Shown one piece after another: positions 56,154 to 64,000 of a stretch of DNA of 64,000 nucleotides (positions within the stretch are counted from its first letter, which is position 1; each line of letters begins with the position of its first letter). Source of the DNA: Sarcocystis neurona (Eukaryota > Apicomplexa > Conoidasida > Eucoccidiorida > Sarcocystidae). The stretch lies in contig KL647308.1 in assembly GCA_000727475.1 (NCBI GenBank), forward strand, positions 1,793,323 to 1,857,322. The letters run 5' to 3'. The notes under the pieces are model-generated. The model saw only the letters and a program-made list of their open reading frames with translations, was not told the origin of the DNA and did no database searches. The position numbers and the translations under genes were made by a program.

Positions 56154-58660
56154 CGGTGGTCGCCGTTGCTGCTGCTGCTGCTACTGCTGTTCTGGCTTCT
56201 TGTCTGCCTCCTCCTCTCCCTCTCCTGCCCGGCCCCTACCCGCCCTTCTTGACCGACTGCCCACAAGAAGACCCCGCGCGCTGCAGTAGCCTTTTCTCCT
56301 GCGGTGTCGCCGGACCCCTGCTGCCCATACACAAGCATTCTGTCCTCTGCTGCAGGAGCAGAACCCGCAACGCAGATACGCGCACCTGTCTTTGCCGTTG
56401 CTGCTGCAGCTTCTTTGCTGTCGTCCACTTGACTCCGGCCGCTGCAGCTCCTGCTCGCAGCTCCTGGACGCCACCCTGCTGACCTGCTGTTTCTGCTGCT
56501 TCCCCTACTCTTGCAGTCAGGCAGTGCCCGGCTGCCTGCTACTGCTACTGCTGCTGCCGCATGTGCCGCGCGACCCTCCTCCCGTCCCCTGCATACAGCC
56601 GCTGCAGTGGCTGATGCTGCTGCAGACGGCTTCTGCCTGAGCTGCTGCAGCGGGAAGCAGCTTTCGTCTCTGCTGCCTCAGCCGCCGTCGACGCAGCGTC
56701 TGCAGCCAGCACTTCGTGCTGCTCCTGCTGCTGCAGTGCCGCTGCCCAGACAGCGCCTGCAACGACAATCTGCTGCTGCTGCTGCACGTGGCACAGGCAG
56801 ATTTTCTCCCCCGCTCGTCCTGCGGCTGCTGCTGCGCGAGCCGTCCTATCTGCTGCTCCTGCTGCCTCTTCGGCTGCTACAGTCTCTCTTTTGCTGCCGA
56901 CACCACTGCAGGGCAAGCGCCGTTGGTGGACTCTCCGCGGCTCACACTCCCGTGGCTCCGTTTTGTCTAGCTGCTGCCACTGCTGCATGAGCTGCTGCTG
57001 CTGCTCACGCGAGTATTGCTGTTGCTGCGGCGCACATTCTCTCTGCCTGCGGCTCTCCTGCTGGCGCCCGCATGTCCCTATCTTCTCTCGAAAAACTGCG
57101 CCTTCTGCTACATGCAGCCGCCTTGAACGCAGCAGCAGCGGCAGAAGCGACAGCAGCGGCAGCGGTAGGAGCGACAGCACGAGCAACAACACAGAAGGGG
57201 TACTGCGGAAGGAGGTGCAGCACCAGCAGCAAGGGCCGGCAGGGAGATGCTGATGGTCCTTGGGGCTGGCCGGCGGGGCTGGAGAAGCAGCAGGAGGAGC
57301 GCTGAAGCAGCAGCAGCTGCTGTCAGGTGTGCAGACACCTGAAAGAGCGTCTACCGCAGCTGTGCACCACGGGTCCGGCGCCACGCGCTCTTGCTGTTGC
57401 CGAGCGCCCCGTGTGGGCCAGCAGCAGCTGTTGCTGAGCAGCAGCAGCGGCAGCACAGTGACAACAACGGCAGCAGCAGGACAGGCGGCAGCGACGACTG
57501 AAGGAGCAGCAGGACGGTGAGCCGCAGCAGCGACAGCAGCGTAGTGGGCCCGTTCCTGCGCAGGGGGCCGTCCCCCCCGCGAGTCGCCTGCCACGCATCT
57601 CTCCGTTGCGACAGCTGCTGCGTCGCTCGCTGAGCTGCCCCGCGCGTGTTTGTTGCTGCTGCTGCGCGTTGCTGCAGACCGTGCAGCAGCAACGCGTGTC
57701 TCCTCGACGTGTGTGACTTGCTCTCCTCTGCTGCTGCCCACCCGTTTCACGCACACCTCTCCTCCCGCGCTGCTGCTGTTGCTGCTGTGGACCGCGCGAC
57801 CTCCCGCCTTTCTCCGGCTGCACCCACCCGCAACCCGGCCCGCTCACCACCTCGTAAATACACACAAATACGCAGCTGCACCTGCTTATCTACCTCCATA
57901 TATCTATTCACATACATCCACGTATTTCTTGGTCGCTGTGTCGCCATACATGTATAGACATTTTTACAAGCGTGTGGGCCCCCGTCCACCCCTCTCTGTT
58001 CGTCCCCGTCTAATTATCCGTCCGTCTCCCCCTGCGCTTCTCTGCTGCTGCCTCCCCGTCTCCCCGTCTCCGTATGTGTGCAAGTTGCGTCTTCGGGGGT
58101 AATATGTGCAGGAGCTCCGTGTCTCGTGCGTCCGTGTGTGGGGGGAAGTGACGCGTCTCTGCGCAGTGCATGCAGCAGATGCCCAACGCAGGCGCGCATG
58201 CGTCTCCGGGCCGCGGAGTCCCTTTTTCTGCCCGTCTTCGGAAATCGAGAAGATGCCCTGCTGCGTCTCCGCGGCCCGTCTCCGCGCAAGCATGTGTGGG
58301 GCGGGTATGTGTGCCAGTTGCTGCTTGCAAGGAAGGCCCGGCCGACCCTGCTAGACGTCTCCTCCTCCTGGAGACACACGCCGCAGCACTGCGAGAGAGA
58401 CCGCTGCATGCGCAGACGTCGCCGCAGCAGGCGTCGCCTCCTCTGTGTGTGGACCCCGCCTCCTCCATATGCGCAGAGACACATGCGTACATATGTGTTT
58501 CTGTACGTACGTGCATACGAATATGTGTGGATATGTGCCCTTTCCTCAGTAGACAGAGAAAGGCACATGTGTGTGGGTGGGGGACGAGTAGCACTATATA
58601 CGTAGACACGCGCGGAGACACGTAGGGGTGTGCCAGAGACAGGTGTCTCCATGCGTTTTT
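56154..58660. other. CAG/CTG-rich then mixed region, no resolved gene
   Basis: The minus frame 56,545-57,756 is open for 403 residues with Ala/Gln/Arg-rich parts (YSREQQQQLMQQWQQLDK) and could be an exon. + frames are Leu/Ala/Cys-rich. From 57,850 to 58,650 the sequence is GT/CT-rich without arrays and no gene is supported. Confidence 0.3.
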
Positions 58661-58664
58661 CCGC

Positions 58665-58680
58665 GGGTGTACGTACACCC
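58665..58680. repeat. GGGTGTACGTACACCC, 16-bp perfect palindrome
   Basis: Longest perfect copy of the recurrent palindrome in the window. Confidence 0.88.
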
Positions 58681-58689
58681 CAGTTGCGC

Positions 58690-59572
58690 GATTGTCCACA
58701 TTTGCCGGTATATTTGAACAGATTCGCTTGGGGGGGATGTAGAGAGTTTCGACGGCTGGGACAGGACAGGACTGCTGCGCTGCAGCTGCTTTGTCCCTGC
58801 TGCTGCTTTTGCGGGGCGCACTGCTGAGAGAAGCGTGCGGCGGGGCAGCAGCGGACTGCAGCTCTCGCTGCTGCTGCTGCTGCGTCGCGGTGCTGCTGCG
58901 TCGCGGGGCTGCTGCTGCTGCCCGTCGCCTTCGTTGTGAGGAGAGCAGCTGCGGCTGCGTGCGAACGGCAGCAGCACCCGCGGAGGCAGCTGGCCTAGTC
59001 TCGGCTGCTGCAGCAGCAGCAGCTTCTTCCGCAGACGTCGGCGTTGCGAGAGACTGCAACGAAGCCAGCAGCAGCAGGAGAGAGACGCAGGCGACCGCGG
59101 CGACAACTGCGGCAGCAGCAGCAGCACCACGTCAAGCCAGGCTTTCTCGCAGCAGCAGCTGCAGCATCGCAGCCTCCTGCGTGAACGGTTGCTGCCGCAG
59201 CAGGAGCAGCTGGAGAAGTAGCAGTCGACCCTTTGCAGCAACCGAAGCAGCAACAGGAGCAGCAGCAGAAGGAGCACCACCAGCAGGGACTGTCTGAAGA
59301 AGGCACGGGGTGTGAAAAAATTCGGCAGGAGCAGCAGAACGAAAAAGGAGGACGTCGGAAGCGGGAAAGGCGAGTGCACCAACAGCAACGGCACGGGTCG
59401 TGGCGCGTTCTTCTCTTCGAAGTGTAGGGACGTCCTCGTTGACCATTTGTCTACGCAGCAGCTGATGACTGAGACGCCGCTGCTTTCGAGTGAGGAGCGC
59501 ATCTTGATGAGCAGCAGCAGCAGCAGCTTCTCTCACGTCCAGCAGCAGCACTTTCGCGGGGGAGGAAAGCAA
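58690..59572 (-). CDS. candidate minus-strand coding region, Ala/Leu-rich
   Basis: The frame at 59,572-59,132 reads QDALLTRKQRRLSHQLLRRQ, MVNEDVPTLRREERATTRAV and FRSAAPAEFFHTPCLLQTVP. A second frame from about 59,060 reads SLATPTSAEEAAAA and continues to VETLYIPPKRICSNIPANVD near 58,700, preceded by GCTTCGTTGCAG as a possible acceptor. The two may be exons of one gene; the donor is unclear. No family is recognised. Confidence 0.3.
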
Positions 59573-59776
59573 CAGCAGCAGGAGCTTCGCGGCTGCAGCA
59601 GTGCCCGCCGAGGAGCAGACGGCAGCAGCGTGTCTCGCAGTTTCTGACGGAAGGACAGCAGCAGCGACAGCTTCTCAGAGGCAAAAACAGACGAGACAGC
59701 AGCAGACGAAAAGGACGCGGAGGCGCAGGAGCATCTGCCAGTTTCGGCTGTGGGGCGGCGAGGCAGCAGCACGTCT

Positions 59777-59794
59777 GCGGTGTACGTGCACCGC
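59777..59794. repeat. GCGGTGTACGTGCACCGC palindrome copy with one mismatch
   Basis: Same family as the other GTGTACGTACAC elements. Confidence 0.75.
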
Positions 59795-59799
59795 GCAGA

Positions 59800-60760
59800 A
59801 AGTCGCGTTTTGTAGGGCTCCAGGGGTCCTCAGCAGCTGTCCTCACCGCTGGCGGCGTCCTGCGCTGCATGCGTTTCGTTTTTCTCTTTTCCTCGTCTCC
59901 TGCACCTCTCGAGTTGCATGCGTCCCGCTTTGCGACTTCTGCTGCTGCTGCTGCTTCTCGCTCTGCTGCATGTTATCCGGTCACCCCGCACAGCAGGCGA
60001 GCTCCCGTCTCCGCCTGCGTCGAAGAAGAGACGAGACACTGCGAGTGGTCCTACCGACGCGTCCTTGCTGTATTGGGGAGCGCCGAGTTTCTGCTGCGAG
60101 GCTTCCTGCAGCTCCCTGCTGCCTGCGCTCCTCCTGGGCCGTACAGACGCATGCCCAAGCTCTCCTGGTGCATGCGTTTCCTGTCTGCTGCGGCGTGCTG
60201 CGGTCCACGAGCGCGGCTCCCTGCTGCCCGCCTCCGTTTGGCCGAGGAGCGCCGTTTTCTCCTACAACAACTTGCCTTTCTTCTCTCTTTCTTAATAGGC
60301 ACGTGGTCCTGCGGCACCCTGCACAGTTACCTGCATGTGCTTCTCCTTGCCGCTACATGCGCTTCGTTTTTGCTGCTGCGTGCGCTTCGTTTTTGCTGCC
60401 GCGCGTGCGCCTCTTTGCTGCTGCATCCCGGTCCTCACACACTGCCTGAGGCTGTTGCAGGACGTATTTTGTGGGAGCGGGCCGTCGGAGTCGCTTTTTC
60501 TCGGCCTTGCCTTGTAGTATTTTCGTCAGCAGCAGGAAGCAGCGCGCGGTGGCTGCTGGGGCTGCCTGCTGCTGCTGCGCGGTGGCCCACTCCTTTTTGA
60601 CGTTGCTGCGACGCGGTGTCTCTGTCGCTGTCGCCGCTGCTGCGCTGCTGCCGCTGGCGCGCGGTTGCTGACTCTGGTGCTGCTGCTCGGCCGCAGCTGC
60701 TGCTGCTGGTGCGGCTACGCGTCCTGCCGTCTCCCCCGCTATTGCTGCTGCGAGGACGCG
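59800..60760. other. CTG-rich region upstream of the phosphatase gene
   Basis: The + frame near 60,010-60,110 reads CVEEETRHCEWSYRRVLAVL and GSAEFLLRGF, a protein-like island that may be an exon of an unidentified + gene. The rest is CTG-rich and includes the likely 5' region of the phosphatase gene. Confidence 0.3.
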
Positions 60761-62770
60761 ATGCTAGCGACTCTCGAATTGCCCTGCAGCAGCCCCGGAG
60801 CTGTTGCTGCTGCTGGAAGAACAGCAACAGATGCAGCAGCAGAAGGCGACGGGGAAGGAGGAAAACCAGCGGAAGCAGGAGGAGGATCAAAAGGGGAAAG
60901 CGCGACTGCGGGAGAGGAAAACTTGTCTGACGCTGCTGCTACCTCATCGTCCTCCTCTTCTTCCTCTTCTTCTCCCTCTTGCGCAGCTTCTCCGTCTTTT
61001 GCTGTTGCTGATTCGCACGGGTCGTCTTCGAGTAGTGCCGTCTCCTCGTCTCCGCCGGCAGCCGGCGTCTCGGTTGCTGCTGCTTCCACGACTTCCTCCT
61101 TGGGCGTGAGGAGAGAAGAAGCAGCAGCGGCGCCAGCAGCAGCAACTGGCGCCGCCGCAGGAGGCACCCCGCAGACAGCAGCAGCAGCAATGCCGCATCA
61201 CCCTGCGACTGCTGCTGCGGCGGCGGCGCCTGCTGCAGCTGCTGTTGCTGCTTCTTCGCCGACCACACTCAAGCCGGTCAACAGCAGCAGCAGCATGAGC
61301 GTTCTCGACAGACAAATTGAGCAGCTACGAAGATGTGAGTGTCTCCCCGAGCGCGAGGTTAAAGCCCTCTGCGCGAAGGCCAAGGAAATCCTTATCGAAG
61401 AAAGCAACGTTCAGCGCGTCGAGGTACCTGTGACGGTACGCTGCCCCACCTCCTGCTCCCTCCACCTGCTGCTGCTTCTTCTTCTCCCCACGGCTGCAGT
61501 GCTGCCGCTGCTACTTCTCGAATTCTGCTGCTGCGACTGCGTCTCTCCACTGCTGCCGCTGCTGCCTCTCGGCTTCTGCTGCTCCTTCTCCCCCTCACGG
61601 CTGCACCGCTGCCGCTGCTGCCTCTTGACTTCTGCTGCTGCTGTTGCCACCACTCTCCATTGCTGCCGCTGCTGGGTCTCGGCTTCTGCTGCTTCTTCCC
61701 ACGGCTACCCTGCTGTCGCTGGTGCCTCTCGACTTCTGCTTCTTCTCTCCATGGCTGCAGTGCTGCCGCTGCTGTTTCTCGACTTCTGCTGCTGCTGTCT
61801 CTCTCCACTGCTGCCACTGCTGCCTCTCGACTTCTGCCGCTTCTTCTTCTCCCCACGGCTACAGTGCTGCCGCTGCTGTAGCAGCCGATGCTGCTGCTGC
61901 TTCTCCATTGGTGCCGCTGTTGCGCCAGCGACTGCCACTGCCAGCATGTTGAATTGCTGCTGCTGCTGCACCTCGCCGCTGCTGCACCTCGCCGCTGCTG
62001 CTCTTCGCCGCTGCTGCTCCCCGCCGCTGCTGCTGTCGCGCGCCTGCGCGCCAGGCCTCCTGTTGCTGCTGCTGCTGCGCTCTCCGGCGGGGCCGCGTTC
62101 CTCAACTTCCTTCTTCTCCTTCTTTCCCGCTGGTGCGTCTTCTCTCCTGCTGCTGTCTTCTTCGCCTCGTCCAACACACCTCGTTCTGAACTAATACCTC
62201 TATATATGCGTGCGACTATATATGTAGATACATCTGTTGGGCCGCTGCCCTCTCCTAAGCGAAAAAGTGACTGCTACTACGACTCTCCTATATATATATA
62301 TCTTAGTGTGACCGTATACATACATATATATATATATATCCGTGCGACTCTCCTGTATCTCTCTTTCTCTCACTATATATATCTATATGCACCATGGTAA
62401 TGCGGCAGTTTTTTGTTTCTGCTACGACTGCTGCTGCTGCGACTGCCACTGCTGCTGTGCTGCGACTGCTGCTTCTGCTGCTGTGCTGCGACTGCTGCTT
62501 CTGCTGCTGGTGCTGCTGCTGCTGCCGCTTGTTGGCGATGGTGGGTTGTCTTAGATTTGCGGGGACATCCACGGACAGTTCTACGACCTGCTTGAATTGT
62601 TTCGCATTGGCAATGCCCTGCCAGAGACAAATTACTTATTTCTCGGAGACTTTGTTGACCGCGGCTACTTCTCTGTTGAAACATTTCTCTTTCTCCTGGC
62701 GCTGAAGGTGCGGTACCCAGACCGCATGACCCTCATCCGAGGCAACCATGAATCTCGGCAAATTACCCAG
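60761..62770 (+). CDS. serine/threonine protein phosphatase 4 catalytic subunit, first two coding exons, 3' truncated
   Basis: Metal-dependent PPP-family phosphatase. Exon 1 ends at 61435 (GTG-ACG|GTACGC); exon 2 is 62555-62770 (GTTGTCTTAG| ... CAG|GTACGG); phase 0 at both. The core begins [20 protein letters not shown] at 61,295, typical of PP4. Exon 2 carries [56 protein letters not shown] and QITQ, so the metal ligands of GDxHG, GDxVDRG and GNHE are present. ETNYLF, GDFVDRG and KVRYPDR favour PP4 over PP2A or PP6. In frame upstream, an ATG at 60,761 would add 178 Ala/Ser/Glu-rich residues. The next expected exon (YGFYDECL) is not in the window. Confidence 0.9.
61436..62554 (+). other. phosphatase gene intron 1
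   Basis: CTG/CTTCTG-rich with imperfect repeated units of about 60-70 bp (61,480-61,870, recurring CTGCAGTGCTGCCGCTGCT-like blocks), then TA-type repeats (62,195-62,390). Long minus-strand ORFs are repeat shadows. Confidence 0.6.
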
Positions 62771-64000
62771 GTACGGGGGAACAGCAGCAGATGCCCTCAA
62801 CTGCAACAGTAGCAGCAAAGGCAGCACAACCAGCAGCAGCAGAAACACCAGAAGCAGCAGAATCAGCAGCAGCAGGAGCAACAGGAGCAGCAGCAGCAGC
62901 AACAGAAGCAGCAGCAGCAGCAAAGAAGTAGCAGAAGCAGCAAAGAAGTAGCAGAAGCAGCAAAGAAGTAGCAGACGCAGCAAAGAAGCAGTCGCAGCAC
63001 AGCACCAGTCGGGGCTGCAGCAAAAGCAGCAGCAGGAGAAGTAGATGGAAGAGAAGCATGAGAAGCGGATGCAGGAGAAGCAGAACGAGTGCAGGAAGAA
63101 CCGGTGTCCCGCGGTTGGTGTTGTGTGGTGTACAATTTTTGTAGTAGTTCTCCAACACTTTTCTCACTTGCAGGGACGTCTTTGTTTGAGCGCTTTTGCT
63201 CATAAAGAACTGAGCCGTTGTTCACCTTGCCCAAAGAACCGCTTTCTGCCGTTGCCGTGTCTGGGGTTGAGAAGAGGGAGGACGAGGAAACAGGGAAGGG
63301 GCACAAGCAGCAGATAAAAACGACGAGGAAGCGTCGTGAATTTTTCCTCTCGTTGAGGAGCGGGACACGTTTTTGGGGATTAGAAGAGGAGGGGAGCAGC
63401 AGCACGTCTCTGCGCATGCCCGGGCGTGCCGCGCGCTTTTCTTCGTAGACATTCGTAGTATAGAGAGACGGCGAGAGAGGATGGAGAGACGAGACAGGAG
63501 GAGAAAGGGTGGGGAAGAGAAGTAAATGTACATGCACGCGTGTGTGGGGTGGTGTCCAGAGACAGAGAGGGCGGAAAGGAGAAGAAGAAAGGAAAGCGAC
63601 AAGAAGGACACACAAAGGAAGGAAGAAGCCGGAAGACAGGGACAGAAAGACAAAAGAAGAGGGAGACACGCACAGAGAGGGAGATACGGAGGGGGACATG
63701 GAGAGGGGGAGACGGGGAGGAGACACAGGGAGGGAGACAGGGAGAGGGAGACGGGGAGGGACACGGAGAGACAGGGGGACACAGGGAGGGAGACACGGAG
63801 AGAGGGAGGGAGACGGGGGGACAGCAAGAGGGAGACGGGGGGCAGCAAGAGGCAGACGGGGGGCAGCAAGAGGGAGGACGGGGGGCAGCAAGAGGCAGAC
63901 GGGGGGCAGCAAGAGGGAGACGGGGGGGCAGCAAGAGGGAGACGGGGAGACAGGGACACACAGGGAGACAGGGAGGGAAACGCATAGAGGGAGAGGGGGA
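62771..64000 (+). other. phosphatase gene intron 2 or 3' flank to window end
   Basis: Imperfect CAG/AGCAAAGAAGTAGCAGA repeats (62,800-63,030), a unique stretch (63,060-63,470) and a purine-rich GA tract (63,480-64,000). No PP4 exon 3 is seen, so it presumably lies beyond the window. Confidence 0.5.
63795..63945. repeat. purine-rich minisatellite, about 21-bp unit
   Basis: About six copies of CAGCAAGAGG(G/C)AGACGGGGGG with small length changes, inside a longer GGGAGACA tract. Confidence 0.85.

Noticed and set aside
63222..63985. Pro/Ser/Leu-rich minus ORFs at the right end
   Set aside because: Purely the complement of the GA-rich minisatellite.

Overview
The window looks like a chromosome segment from an apicomplexan parasite of the genus Eimeria or a very close relative. 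The evidence is the mass of CAG/CTG trinucleotide arrays read as poly-Ala, poly-Gln and poly-Ser inside genes, intron-rich genes with GT-AG borders, TA, GT and GA microsatellites, and an alternation of repeat-rich and repeat-poor blocks. No bacterial, plasmid or viral gene was seen. All gene models here are read by eye from splice signals, reading phase and family motifs.

Layout. (1) 1-16.5 kb is one gene on the + strand: a bacterial/organellar-type methionyl-tRNA synthetase whose conserved blocks are scattered over five exons and inflated to at least 2,110 residues by low-complexity insertions; its 5' end (with the HIGH motif) lies before the window. (2) 16.8-18.4 kb holds coding-like minus-strand sequence that I cannot resolve. 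(3) 18.4-48.2 kb is repeat-poor. It carries two clear two-exon minus-strand genes (20,980-23,708 and 36,704-40,498), each joining an exon with a signal peptide to an exon with many tyrosine motifs of the form (D/E)-P-I-Y-(D/E), and a small multi-exon + strand gene (40,505-43,212). The rest is thin sequence with isolated exon-like ORFs. (4) 48.2-60.6 kb is again CAG-rich, with a very long minus-strand ORF (48,878-53,738, probably continued upstream) that ends in a membrane segment and an acidic tail, then a stretch where both strands are open. (5) 60.8-64 kb holds the first two coding exons of a protein phosphatase 4 catalytic subunit with a long N-terminal extension; it runs out of the window.

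The candidate new system is the pair of tyrosine-motif proteins. Both appear secreted. Both split signal exon and motif exon with an intron in the same phase, both end in an E-P-I-Y-(D/E) motif, and their tyrosines sit in contexts that resemble Src-kinase substrates and ligands of several SH2-domain classes (YEEI, YDLP/YEIP, YEDM, YDDV/YDEI). This is the arrangement known from bacterial EPIYA effectors, which are phosphorylated inside host cells. The motifs are seen directly; export to the host and phosphorylation are inference.
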